A stretch of DNA of 64,000 nt from Actinomyces massiliensis 4401292 (lineage in GTDB: Bacteria > Actinomycetota > Actinomycetes > Actinomycetales > Actinomycetaceae), in assembly GCF_000269805.1 (NCBI RefSeq), contig NZ_JH711483.1, positions 1-64,000 on the forward strand, given 5' to 3'. Made by a program: the position numbers and the translations under genes. This document shows, one piece after another, positions 29,075 to 38,565 of this stretch. The notes below the pieces were generated by a model. It ran no database searches, was not told the DNA's origin, and worked only from the letters and a program-made list of their open reading frames with translations. How positions within the stretch are numbered: position 1 is the stretch's first letter; each line of letters begins with the position of its first letter.

Positions 29075-29506
29075 TCAGCCGGTTGCGGGGCTCCGGACGT
29101 TTCGTGCCTTAGTGAGCAGGGGAATGAGCAGGAGCGCCATGACGATGGTGCTCAAGCGGTTCTTCAGCAGGTCCTCGCCCGGTGATGCGGTGGGCAAGCC
29201 GTAACCGAGGACGGTGACGAGGACCAGGAAGCCGAGCATCGCCCAGGTGGAGACGACGGCGGTGCGCCTGTGCAGCACGCCGGCTCCGCAGGCGATCTCG
29301 AAGAACCCCAGCACGATGGTGAGCCGGCCGATGTTCGGCATGACGAAGGCGCGCCACAGCTCACTCAGCCAGGTCAGCAGTGCGGTGTCGGCGAAGGCCG
29401 CATAGCTGTCCGGCATTAGCCTGCCGAAGATGAAGTGGGAGATGCCCCCACCGATGAAGGCCAGGGCGTACAGCGCTCGGATCGCCTTCCGGTACAGCCG
29501 CATCAT
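29075..29506 (-). CDS. DoxX-like membrane protein
   Basis: A 143-residue protein with four hydrophobic helices (ALYALAFIGGGISHFIFG, IGRLTIVLGFFEIACGAG, AMLGFLVLVTVLGYGL, STIVMALLLIPLL), the size and plan of DoxX/DoxD small membrane proteins. The pattern GxxHF near residue 22 and a central GxxE fit the family. Its ATG overlaps the stop of the TetR gene (ATGA, 29503-29506), so it is co-translated with, and probably controlled by, that regulator. Confidence 0.7.
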   Translation of the reverse strand: MMRLYRKAIRALYALAFIGGGISHFIFGRLMPDSYAAFADTALLTWLSELWRAFVMPNIGRLTIVLGFFEIACGAGVLHRRTAVVSTWAMLGFLVLVTVLGYGLPTASPGEDLLKNRLSTIVMALLLIPLLTKARNVRSPATG

Positions 29507-30192
29507 GCCTCCTTCAGGTGCGTGTGCCGGAAGTGTCGGATATGGCCGGACAGGAGCGCGTCGGCTCGCTGCTCGTCGCGCTCTGCGAGTCCGATGAGCA
29601 GGTGGATCGGCCCGAAGAAGGCCAGAGCGACCTGTTCGGGATCCAGTCCCTCGCGGAAGTCGCCGGTGGCGATCAGGGAGCGGAAGAGTTCGGTCTGGAA
29701 GGACAGGGGACGGGTGATGAAGTAGTCGTGGTAGCGCGTCGCGGCATCGGCCTCACGGTACTGCTCGACGGTCAGGAGGCGGCGCAGGAGTGCGAACTGC
29801 GGGTCGTGGAGGACGACGTCGAGCATGCCGCGGGCGATCGCCAGTAGCGACTCCTCACCCACGCCCTGGTAGGTGCTGGCGGCGTCGGCGCCCGCGGTGA
29901 TGGTGGTGCCGACCCGGGCGGCCACCGATCCCAGATGCGCGTCGGCCCGCTCGATGAGCGCGTCGAGGAGAGCCTGCTTGGAGGCGAAGTGCTTGTACAC
30001 CGAGCTCTCCCGGATACCGACCGCTCTGGCCAGGTCCCGGATCGACGTGCCGCCGAATCCCTTGCTGGAGAACTGCTCAAGGGCGGCATCCAGTAGAGCC
30101 TCGCGGGTGTTCCGGGAGGTGCGGCGCTTCGACGAGGGTGTGCGGGGCGGAGATTCCGGATCTTCATCGGCTAACGATCGTTCGCTTCCCAT
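29503..30192 (-). CDS. TetR-family transcriptional regulator
   Basis: A 229-residue regulator with a helix-turn-helix typical of TetR (REALLDAALEQFSSKGFGGTS, then IRDLARAVGIRESSVYKHFASKQALLDAL), preceded by about 25 Ser/Pro/Arg-rich residues. The C-terminal domain binds an unknown ligand. ATG 30192 is used; a more upstream in-frame start is unlikely. The palindrome AACGATCGTT (30173-30182) lies just inside the coding sequence and might be an operator. First gene of a pair with the DoxX-like gene. Confidence 0.87.
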   Translation of the reverse strand: MGSERSLADEDPESPPRTPSSKRRTSRNTREALLDAALEQFSSKGFGGTSIRDLARAVGIRESSVYKHFASKQALLDALIERADAHLGSVAARVGTTITAGADAASTYQGVGEESLLAIARGMLDVVLHDPQFALLRRLLTVEQYREADAATRYHDYFITRPLSFQTELFRSLIATGDFREGLDPEQVALAFFGPIHLLIGLAERDEQRADALLSGHIRHFRHTHLKEA

Positions 30193-30383
30193 GATGGCAG
30201 GGTAGGCGCTTGGGGTTCGCCCCACAATGGTGCTGCGGTGCGGCTGCCCGGAGCTTTCTGCGCGCGGCGTCATCCGAATGGACGACGCTAGGGAAAAACG
30301 GTTGTGCTTTCCCCACGAGGGGCGCACGATGGGCATATATGCGGTCGCATCATCGAGAAGGCCTGTCCCTGGAGTCTTCTGCA

Positions 30384-31027
30384 GTGCTCAGTCTGGGGAT
30401 CGTGGACTATGACCCGCTCGCGCTGTACGCCTTGCGGGACCTGGTGCGACGATCCTCGGAGCGAATTCGTCTGCTGTGGTCGGTGCGCAGTCGTCGTGCG
30501 GCTCTGCGCCGCCTTGCCGCCTTGCCGCCGTGGAGCCGGTGCCCGATGTGATCCTGATTGATTCCGAGCTGTCTGATGACTCGGGCCGAGAGGTGCCGTT
30601 GACGCGGGAGGCGTCTCAGGCCGGGGCCGCGGTCGTGGCGATGTCCGCCTCCGGCGTTGAGGGCGGTGGGGCCGTGCGTTCCGATGCTGACGGTTCGCAC
30701 GGTTCTCGAGCCGTCGTGCCCAAGGAGACGCTGCTGCTCGGGGGAGGGGCGATCTGGCGGGTACTGCGGCGCGTGGCCACGCCGGAGATCGACGATGTTG
30801 ACGATGTTGATGGGGCCGCCGTTCCGCCAATGGTAAGGCCTCTCAGTGATAAGGAGCGTCGGGTCATTGAGCTGTATGCGCTGGGGTTGACGACCCAATC
30901 GGTGGCTTACCGCATGTCCGTGGCGGAGAGCACCGTGAAGACCTATGCGCGTCGCGCATACAAGAAGCTCGGGGTCGGCTCGCGCGCGGAGGCGGTGGCG
31001 GTGCTCGCCCGCCAGAGCGCGCTGTAA
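30384..31027 (+). pseudogene. LuxR-type response regulator split by an 8-bp duplication
   Basis: The receiver start (VLSLGIVDYDPLALYALRDLV, from GTG 30384 with GGAG upstream) is in one frame and stops at 30551. The rest (VEPVPDVILIDSELSDDSGRE ... DKERRVIELYALGLTTQSVAYRMSVAESTVKTYARRAYKKLG) is in another. The break coincides with a tandem duplication, GCCTTGCC at 30511-30518 and again at 30519-30526. Removing one copy joins the frames exactly (LRRLAAVEPVPDVILID), giving a normal protein of about 211 residues with phosphoacceptor Asp in LIDSEL and a C-terminal LuxR helix-turn-helix. It is thus a frameshifted gene or an OFF state of a slippage switch. The 3' part alone keeps an open frame from 30476. 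It faces the ABC exporter locus and may have regulated it. Confidence 0.82.
30511..30526 (+). repeat. 8-bp tandem duplication causing the frameshift
   Basis: GCCTTGCC occurs twice head to tail, followed by GCC. Eight is not a multiple of three, so gain or loss of one unit switches the response-regulator frame. Confidence 0.9.
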
Positions 31028-31072
31028 TCGCTTGCGCCGCTGGGCTTGTGTTGCTGCGTCGAGGTTTGCGAA

Positions 31073-31149
31073 CCCGACGAGATAGACATTTTCGAATGAG
31101 GTAGACGGTGGCACCGTCTACCTCATTCGAAAATGTCTATCTCGTCGGG
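31073..31149. repeat. long palindrome, family A copy 4
   Basis: The longest copy: two perfect 38-base arms (CCCGACGAGATAGACATTTT onward to GACGGTG, and its reverse complement) around a single G at 31111. It fills the gap between the convergent response regulator and the ABC ATPase gene and directly abuts the ATPase stop codon (31150-31152). Confidence 0.92.
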
Positions 31150-31851
31150 CTAGGAAGCGTTGGGTGCGCCCTCAGACCCCATCAGGCTCCCGTCGGTCAT
31201 GGTGAGCACGCGGTCGCACGCGTTCGCGACGCGGGGGTCGTGCGTGGCGACGACCAGGCAGCCGCCGGCCTGACGCGCCTGTGAGAGAAGCAATGAGGTG
31301 ATGTCGTGGGCGGTTTCCGAGTCCAGGGAGGCGGTCGGCTCGTCGGCGAGTATGCAGCGCGGGTGGTTGATCAGCGCCCGCGCTACGGCAACCCGTTGAC
31401 GCTCCCCTCCGGACATCTGTGACGGCTTCTGATTACCGGCCCACTCGATTCCGACAGCGGACAGTGCCCTTCTCGCTCGCTCTTTTCTGTCCTTCCTCTT
31501 GACGCGCGGACGGGCGTACTCCAGGGGAAGCGAGACATTCGCCAGTGCGGTCAGCTGGTCGACGACGGCGTAGTCCTGAGGGATCATGCCGATCAGGCGG
31601 TTCCGGGCACGCGCCCTGGGCGTGCGCCCCGCCGGTGCGCGTTCGGAGTTGATGAGCAGAGTACCGTTGTCCGGCAAGATCGTCAGCCCGAGAACGCCGA
31701 GCAGAGTGGATTTCCCGCAGCCGGACGGCCCCATGACCGCGACCGACTCGCCCTCATCCACCGATAGCGATGCGGAGCGCAGTGCGTGCACGGTGTTCTT
31801 GCCGCGATGGTAATCGACGCTGATGTCGTGCAGTTCTAAGGCATGTGTCAT
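31150..31851 (-). CDS. ABC transporter ATP-binding protein (MacB/LolD type)
   Basis: A 233-residue ATPase with all motifs intact: Walker A GPSGCGKST (about 42), Q-loop IPQDYAVV, signature MSGGERQRVAVARAL, Walker B CILADEPTASLD, and H-loop VVATHDPR. The type drives FtsX-like permeases in peptide or lipoprotein export (MacB, LolD, BceA). It overlaps the next permease gene by 4 bases (31848-31851). Its likely partners are the intact permease at 31848-33014 and the broken one at 33011-34689. Confidence 0.9.
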   Translation of the reverse strand: MTHALELHDISVDYHRGKNTVHALRSASLSVDEGESVAVMGPSGCGKSTLLGVLGLTILPDNGTLLINSERAPAGRTPRARARNRLIGMIPQDYAVVDQLTALANVSLPLEYARPRVKRKDRKERARRALSAVGIEWAGNQKPSQMSGGERQRVAVARALINHPRCILADEPTASLDSETAHDITSLLLSQARQAGGCLVVATHDPRVANACDRVLTMTDGSLMGSEGAPNAS

Positions 31852-33014
31852 GGGGCTTCTTTCTGTGGATGAGCTTCTATTCCGTTCGCTCGTCTATTTT
31901 GTGCTTTCCTTTTTTGTCTGCCGCCGGTGCCAGTGGTGGAGAAGCTTCTGGATATCCTGCGCGTTGTCTGCGTCAGAAGCACAACATAGATCACTATCAG
32001 CGCTGCCTCGGCTGCTGCTGCGGCGGTTGTGATCGGCGGCCCTGCCAGGGAGAAGAAGAGGACTGCGCATGTGGGCAGCACGAGCATGGTGGAGGCGAGG
32101 AAGACAGCGACCCGCAGGCATATATCGGCAGTGGTGGCGCCGTACTGGTGGCGGAGGAGCAGCTCCGCTCTTTCTTGGCGGAGAGTTGAGCTGATAGAGG
32201 CGCTGTACGCGAACAGGATGAGTGTTGTCAGGGCCAGCAGACTGAGACCGTACAGTCCGGCTCTGATCATAATGTCCCTGTAGCGCTCCGGTTGGTCGGC
32301 GGCGATGCGGTGTGGGACGAGCGTGAGTCCTTCATTGTTCGCATCGCGCGCGAACTGCGCGACTTCTTCATCCGTGGGGGCGAATAGAACCGTTCTAGTT
32401 AATGCTTCTTCCTGCTCTACATCGTCTAGATGATCGAGGCTATCTGGAGGGAGGTTGATGAGAACCGTGGTTCCCAGGTCGATTCCGTTCATATTCGGGT
32501 CGAAGAGCTTTGTCGTCGAGGGCATGCGTGCTACAACGGGGACTGTCTGGTCGCCGATGGAGAGCGAACCGTCGAACTCGTTCTTGATGTTCTCACCGGC
32601 CATGGCGCACGGTGCCGGCGAGCACAATTCGACTCCAGAGACGGCCTCCTGCGCAGAGTCTCCGATGAGGATAACTGTGTGGTTGCCTCCGGCGAAGGAG
32701 TGGTTTCCGAGCTCGACATTATTGATGACTGTAGTGTATGCAGTGCCGGCGTTGATTCTTTTCCCGATATTCTCCATGATCTCGGTACTTGGATCTATTT
32801 TTAGGGGGCGCGTGCGGTAATAGGCTGAGAATGTGACGGCGTCACGCTGGCGAAGGTGATATGCGCCGATCATGACCGATGTCTCCGTTATGATGTGTGA
32901 CAGCACCACGGTGAGCGTCATGCACGCTGCGGTGATCATAAAAGCAACACCTGCAGCGCTCCAACGGTGGCGCCACGCGGTCCGGATCCCTCCCGAAACT
33001 TCTGTGCGGATCAT
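31848..33014 (-). CDS. FtsX-like ABC transporter permease
   Basis: A 388-residue protein with an N-terminal helix (about 14-40), an outer domain of about 220 residues with a Cys pair (VELCSPAPCAMAG), and three C-terminal helices (about 245-275, 295-325, 330-350), the plan of FtsX/MacB-type permeases. The C-terminus is basic. ATG 33014 is preferred because it overlaps the preceding gene's TGA (33011-33014). Codon use is visibly less GC-rich than the backbone, suggesting the locus was acquired. Confidence 0.8.
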   Translation of the reverse strand: MIRTEVSGGIRTAWRHRWSAAGVAFMITAACMTLTVVLSHIITETSVMIGAYHLRQRDAVTFSAYYRTRPLKIDPSTEIMENIGKRINAGTAYTTVINNVELGNHSFAGGNHTVILIGDSAQEAVSGVELCSPAPCAMAGENIKNEFDGSLSIGDQTVPVVARMPSTTKLFDPNMNGIDLGTTVLINLPPDSLDHLDDVEQEEALTRTVLFAPTDEEVAQFARDANNEGLTLVPHRIAADQPERYRDIMIRAGLYGLSLLALTTLILFAYSASISSTLRQERAELLLRHQYGATTADICLRVAVFLASTMLVLPTCAVLFFSLAGPPITTAAAAAEAALIVIYVVLLTQTTRRISRSFSTTGTGGRQKRKAQNRRANGIEAHPQKEAP

Positions 33015-33983
33015 GAGGAAGCCCGTTTGAGATGGGATGATAGAATGAGCGCGAAGGTCGCTTGTCGGATTACCCACATGACTATTCCGCCTATGAGCGC
33101 TCCGAGTGTTAAAATAGTGAATTCCCGGCTTCCGGGGGCACTCGTGGCGATGAGCGATGTGGTCATCAGTGCGACTCCTGAACCGATTGCGGTTCCGGCG
33201 AGGACGGGGACTAGTTCTCGGCGAGCTCGATCACGAATAATTTTTAGCTTGGTCGCGCCGACCAAGACGCGCAGTCGGATCTCCTCGCTCTGCTCTGGCA
33301 GCCTCAGAACAACAGTTCCCATGACACAGACGATGCTCAGTAGTATGAACAGTGTTGAGGTCGCGACTGGGGCGTCGTAAATCAACGAGATCAGCAGCGG
33401 TTCTTGCTGCTTGGTGCTTTGCGGGCGTAAGCCCTGCGCCTCCATCAGCTCGACGATGCGTGCTAATGTGTCAGGATCTGTTGTCCCCAGATGCAATTCT
33501 CCCGTATCGAAGGGGGCTGCGCCAAGCACCTCGACAAACTGGAGATTGCTGTTCGACGGCGTTAACCCAGGAACTTCGATACTGCCGAGCACGTCGAGCC
33601 CCTGTGGCGCTAATGGAGCCTGTCCGGAAGATATCCACGTCTTGTCCGAATAAGAACCTTTAATGGTGTACACGCCAGGCTCTGGATCGGCAGTACTACT
33701 GGCGGCATTGAGGGGCTTCATTCATCCGATCCTATGGTTGGGGTCGAAAACCACGAGATCGGGAGAACTATCGCCATTCGAGACCTTGATCATGCTAATG
33801 TCATTCTCGGAGAGGAATGCGCGCAAGTCGCGTGCTGCTTGCGCCTTTTGCTCCGCGGTGGCGGATCGGGTGCCATTCATCATAGTGATCGTGGTCATTG
33901 GTCCGCTCATCCCGTAGGTGATTTCCGACCTATTATCTGTCCACCACATGAATGCGATCGCGAGGAAAGCTACAAGTACCCCG

Positions 33984-34670
33984 AAGGTTATTCAGGGGTT
34001 GGTGTAGGCGTAGAGGGCTAGGGTGGCTGTGATAGTTTCTTTGAAGGTGTGCAGGGGGCGCCTGTAGTCGTGGGCCAGGATCTTCCAGGATTTGATGTGC
34101 GCGATGGTTCTCTCCACGACATACCGGATTTCATTTAGGGATTTGTTGGCCTGCTTCTGGGCCTTGGTGAGCTCACTGTTGGGAGGTTTCTTGTAGGGGG
34201 TGAGAACCCCGGTTCCGATGTAGCCTTTATCGGCGATGCAGCAGGAGGGGTCGATCTCCTCCAAGAGACCGGAGGTGGTGATGGCCTTGGTGTCGTGGGT
34301 GGCCCCCGGTAGCGGGTCTGAGGCCCACCGCAGGCGCCCGGCGGGGCTGACCAGCACTTGCAGGCTCAGGCCGGTGCGCTTGTGCTTGCCCGACCACAGG
34401 TCCGTCCGATCCTTCCAGCTCCAGCACGGCAGGAGCGTACCGTCGATGATGTGCACGCCCCCATGGGGGACCTCCTCGACGGTCGCCAGCACAGGCCCCA
34501 AGACCCTGGCGATGATCCGGGTGACCACCGAGATCGCCCGCGAGATCGTCGGCTGTGACACCCCCATGATCTCGGCGATCGCCTCCTGGGAGGTGTTGGT
34601 GCGCAAACGAGCCGTCACCCATTCAACACACCGAACCCCTAAACCCCCATACACGCCCCTGAATAACCTT
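33984..34670 (-). mobile_element. IS element, 687 bp (IS5-like, DDE_Tnp_4)
   Basis: Bounded by the 15-bp inverted repeat AAGGTTATTCAGGGG (33984-33998; complement at 34656-34670). Both ends are flanked by CCCCG (33979-33983 and 34671-34675), a likely 5-bp target duplication. It encodes one transposase on the minus strand whose stop codon lies inside the left inverted repeat. It interrupts an FtsX-like permease gene. The IS is short for its group. Confidence 0.82.
33992..34654 (-). CDS. Transposase (DDE_Tnp_4/HARBI-like)
   Basis: About 220 residues from GTG 34654, the only plausible start inside the inverted repeats. A helix-turn-helix (NTSQEAIAEIMGVSQPTISRAIS) precedes an RNase-H fold with catalytic acids in HIIDGTLLP, CCIADKGYIG and RYVVERTIAHIKSW, a DDE triad. 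SGKHKRTGLSLQV and PGATHDTKA are typical of the family. Relatives usually have 30-60 more N-terminal residues, so the protein may be slightly truncated. An open frame continues upstream to 35116, but that part lies outside the inverted repeats and antisense to the next gene, and is not counted. Confidence 0.82.
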   Translation of the reverse strand: MYGGLGVRCVEWVTARLRTNTSQEAIAEIMGVSQPTISRAISVVTRIIARVLGPVLATVEEVPHGGVHIIDGTLLPCWSWKDRTDLWSGKHKRTGLSLQVLVSPAGRLRWASDPLPGATHDTKAITTSGLLEEIDPSCCIADKGYIGTGVLTPYKKPPNSELTKAQKQANKSLNEIRYVVERTIAHIKSWKILAHDYRRPLHTFKETITATLALYAYTNP

Positions 34671-34935
34671 CCCCGTAGGGAACGGCCAAGAGTCCGCCTG
34701 TTGAATGATCGGAGCTGAAGTTTAAGGCCGGCGATCGCGTCGAGATCGGTCAGGATCGGCCAGGTCTGGGCGACGGGCGCCCGTACGCTGGATGGGGCTG
34801 GGCGTGGACCACCAGACGCGTCGTCATAAACGTGCGCCGTCGGGCTACCATGAGGGGGGCGGATCGCCGGCGCCGCCTGGAACCCGGGCCGATCCGCACG
34901 ACAGTCCGTAGACAGCCCATGACAGGGAGCCCGCC

Positions 34936-35490
34936 GTGACCCATACCGTTTCGCGTGCCGCACGCCTTCTTGCCGCACTCGCCGCTGCGGCTCTGACCGG
35001 GGGAGTGCTCGCGGGGTGCTCCGCCCATCCCGGGCAGGCCTATGTCGGGACCTATACGGGCAGCGACGGGAAGCCCCACTCGGTCTCCGTCTCGGAGAAG
35101 GACGTCCAGACCGCATCCGCCGAGCTCTCCGACCTGCCGGGAATGGACACGAGTACGGTCCAGGAGAACCTGCTTTCGCTTCAACTCTTCGAAGAAACCG
35201 CCAAGAAGTACGGCGTCGTCGTCAGCGATGACGACGCCCGGGCGGCCCTCGCGGACTCCAACAGCTCTGGCGATTACTCCCAGGCGAGCATTGATGTGGC
35301 GCGCTCCGTACTCATCTCCCGGGCCCTGAGCTCGCTGGACGACGATCGCCGGGCTGCGTTCGCCTCGGAGGTCGGCGCCATACAGGCCTCGCTGGTGGGG
35401 GATGCCTCCCCGCGCTACACCTTCACCCAGAAGGGTTGGCGCGTGCCCAGCTCCGACGAGCTCGCTCCGGGCGACTCGCGTCAGTCCTGA
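34936..35490 (+). CDS. SurA-N-like lipoprotein
   Basis: A 184-residue secreted lipoprotein: signal peptide with lipobox LAGC (Cys about 28), then a helical SurA_N-like chaperone/trigger-like region (VSEKDVQTASAELSDL ... VQENLLSLQLFEETAKKYGVVVSDDDARAAL). No parvulin PPIase domain follows, so a chaperone or export-quality role is the best guess. GTG 34936 with GGGAG 8 bases upstream. It lies just before eno, as does a lipoprotein gene (lpqU) in M. tuberculosis, though the family may differ. Confidence 0.75.
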   Translation: MTHTVSRAARLLAALAAAALTGGVLAGCSAHPGQAYVGTYTGSDGKPHSVSVSEKDVQTASAELSDLPGMDTSTVQENLLSLQLFEETAKKYGVVVSDDDARAALADSNSSGDYSQASIDVARSVLISRALSSLDDDRRAAFASEVGAIQASLVGDASPRYTFTQKGWRVPSSDELAPGDSRQS

Positions 35491-35662
35491 TGCTCCTCTG
35501 CTTTTTCGCCGCCGTCCCGGTCGCACCGCCTGTCTGCGCCGTCGTCGCGGGCCCGATGCTCGCCGGGCGTGAACAGCCCGGTAAATCCGATCAATTCCGA
35601 TCAAGTCCGACAAATTAGGGGACCTACGCCCTCGTGGTGGCGGACAGCGGCCGGTAGGCTGA

Positions 35663-37000
<1,338 letters not shown>

Positions 37001-37048
37001 GCTTCGCTCGGGGCGGGTACGGCGCAGAGCCACAGCCTGAGCTCATCT

Positions 37049-37086
37049 CGTTGGGGTGCAGCGGATTTCTCCGCTGCACCCCAACG
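37049..37086 (+). terminator. strong stem-loop after eno
   Basis: A perfect 17-bp stem (CGTTGGGGTGCAGCGGA with its complement) around the loop TTTC, 49 bases after the eno stop. Followed by TGCTTT only, so it lacks a long T-tract, as is common for actinobacterial terminators. Confidence 0.7.
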
Positions 37087-37199
37087 TGCTTTCCGGAGGC
37101 GCGAATGCTCTTCGGTTCTTGAGTGAGGTACGCCGAGGGCGAGCGACCCGCCGACGACGGCGCTCGGTCATTCCCGGGGGCGGGTGCAGGATCAGTCCC

Positions 37200-37964
37200 A
37201 TGACGCCGCGCCGACCTGCACCTGCCCGCCCGGGAGCCCGACCCGGTGCGCGCCGAACCACGCGCACGACGTCCAGGCCGGCCCCGGAGCCGCAGGCATC
37301 ATCCCCGGATACCGCCGCTGCGAGCCCGGATCCGGCCCCCGACCGCGAGCCCCCCGAGCGGGCCGTCCTGCGCCTGGGCGGCACCGACGGCCTGGCCGTG
37401 CCCGCCCGCGCGATCATCCTGGTCCTCGTCCTCCTCCTCGCCTTTGTCGTGACCTTCCCCTCGCTGAGAGGGTATTTGTCCCAGCAGGCCCGGTACGACG
37501 CCGTTCTCAGCGATATCGCTCGGGCGCGGGACACGTCCGCCTCTCTGGAGCAGGAGCGCGCCCAATGGCAGGACGACAACTACGTCAAGTCTCAGGCTCG
37601 TGAGCGCTTGGCCTACGTCATGCCGGGGGAGACGACCTACGTCGTCGTCGGGGCGAATCGGTTCGAGAACGGCTCCGGCTCTGGGACCGCCGGCGGAGAG
37701 TCGAATGAGCATCGCCCCTGGTACGACGTCGTGCGGGAATCGGCGCGAGTCGCCGGTGGGACCGAGGAGGCGCCGACACCGTCTGCGTCTGCTGATCCTG
37801 CGGAGCCGGGCGGAACCACCCCGACGCCGTCCGCTCCCGCACCTGCCGCCACTGCGCCCGGAACCGCTGCTCCCTCCGGCGCTTCCGCCACTCCTTCCGG
37901 TGCTCCCACCCCTGGTTCGACTCCCTCGTCAGCACCGTCAGAATCGGCAGGAGCCACCCCATGA
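37200..37964 (+). CDS. ftsB: Septum-formation initiator FtsB/DivIC
   Basis: A 254-residue bitopic division protein. A Pro/Arg/Ala-rich cytoplasmic tail of about 75 residues leads to one membrane helix (about 76-98, AIILVLVLLLAFVVTFP). A short coiled coil follows (SQQARYDAVLSDIARARDTSASLEQER), then the DivIC motif YVKSQARERLAYVMPGETTYVV. It would join FtsL and FtsQ in the divisome. The C-terminal 90 residues are an unusual Ala/Pro/Ser/Thr tail outside the cell, a candidate for O-mannosylation. ATG 37200 with AGGA upstream. Stop overlaps the DUF501 gene start by 4 bases. Confidence 0.9.
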   Translation: MTPRRPAPARPGARPGARRTTRTTSRPAPEPQASSPDTAAASPDPAPDREPPERAVLRLGGTDGLAVPARAIILVLVLLLAFVVTFPSLRGYLSQQARYDAVLSDIARARDTSASLEQERAQWQDDNYVKSQARERLAYVMPGETTYVVVGANRFENGSGSGTAGGESNEHRPWYDVVRESARVAGGTEEAPTPSASADPAEPGGTTPTPSAPAPAATAPGTAAPSGASATPSGAPTPGSTPSSAPSESAGATP

Positions 37965-38524
37965 CCGTGCCCCGGACTTCCGATACGGCTACTACTCCAG
38001 CCACTCCAGCCACTCCAGCCACCGCGGCGGCGTCCTCGGTCTCCTCCTCCGACGTGGACGCCCTGCGCGAGCAGCTCGGCCGCGTGCCCAGGGGAGTGGT
38101 CGGCATCGCGGCGCGCTGCGTGTGCGGACGCCCCGCCGTCGTACGTACCGCGCCGCGCCTGCCCGACGGCTCACCTTTCCCCACGACCTACTACCTCACG
38201 CATCCCGCAGCCGTGAAGGGCTGCTCCACTCTCGAGGCGGAGCACCTCATGGAGGAGTTCAATGCGCGGCTGGCCGCCGATGAAGCGCTTGCCGACGCTT
38301 ATGCGGCCGCCCACGAGGACTACCTGGCCCGTCGCGCCGAGCTCGGCCGACCCGAGGAGATCGAGGGGGTCTCGGCCGGGGGCATGCCCACCCGGGTCAA
38401 GTGTCTTCACGCCCTGGTGGGGCACGCGCTGGCGGCAGGTCGCGGGGTCAACCCGATCGGGGATCTCACACTCGCCGTCCTCATCGAGCGCGGTTTGTGG
38501 GATCCTGCTCGGTGCTTGTGCTGA
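37961..38524 (+). CDS. DUF501 family protein
   Basis: A 187-residue protein of the DUF501 family, always found between ftsB and ppx in Actinobacteria (Rv1025). Core: LREQLGRVPRGVVGIAARCVCGRPAVVRTAPRLPDGSPFPT, YYLTHPAAVKGCSTLEAEHLM, and the C-terminal RVKCLHALVGHALAAGRGVNPIGD. Conserved Cys and His residues (CVC, KGC, VKCLHALVGH) could bind a metal. A Thr/Ala/Pro repeat (ATPATPATP) marks a variable N-terminus. Function unknown. Confidence 0.9.
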   Translation: MTVPRTSDTATTPATPATPATAAASSVSSSDVDALREQLGRVPRGVVGIAARCVCGRPAVVRTAPRLPDGSPFPTTYYLTHPAAVKGCSTLEAEHLMEEFNARLAADEALADAYAAAHEDYLARRAELGRPEEIEGVSAGGMPTRVKCLHALVGHALAAGRGVNPIGDLTLAVLIERGLWDPARCLC

Positions 38525-38565
38525 GATCGCGCTGAGCGCCCGAACCGACCCAGGAGAACCCGACC

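Larger units (their letters stand above)
33011..34689 (-). pseudogene. FtsX-like permease disrupted by an IS and a nonsense codon
   Basis: Reading leftward, the gene appears to start near TTG 34689 (AGGCGG upstream). After five codons it is interrupted by the insertion sequence at 33984-34670. Deleting the IS and one copy of the CCCCG duplication restores a continuous frame and an N-terminal membrane helix (GGLLAVPYGVLVAFLAIAF) that runs across the junction. The frame then continues through the outer domain to an in-frame TGA at 33722-33724, directly followed by ATG. The remaining 236 residues (33011-33721) hold the rest of the outer domain and three helices (TSTLFILLSIVCVMGTVVL, ELVPVLAGTAIGSGVALMT, FTILTLGALIGGIVMW). 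Reinitiation at 33721 could still yield a fragment, but without the first helix it is unlikely to work. Confidence 0.8.

Noticed and set aside
30173-30182. AACGATCGTT as the operator of the TetR/DoxX pair
   Set aside because: It lies inside the coding sequence given the chosen start and a 10-bp palindrome is expected by chance; only mentioned with the gene.
33992-35116. A 374-codon open frame including the transposase and its upstream extension
   Set aside because: The inverted repeats end at 34670 and the upstream part is antisense to the SurA-like lipoprotein gene; only 33992-34654 is counted as transposase.
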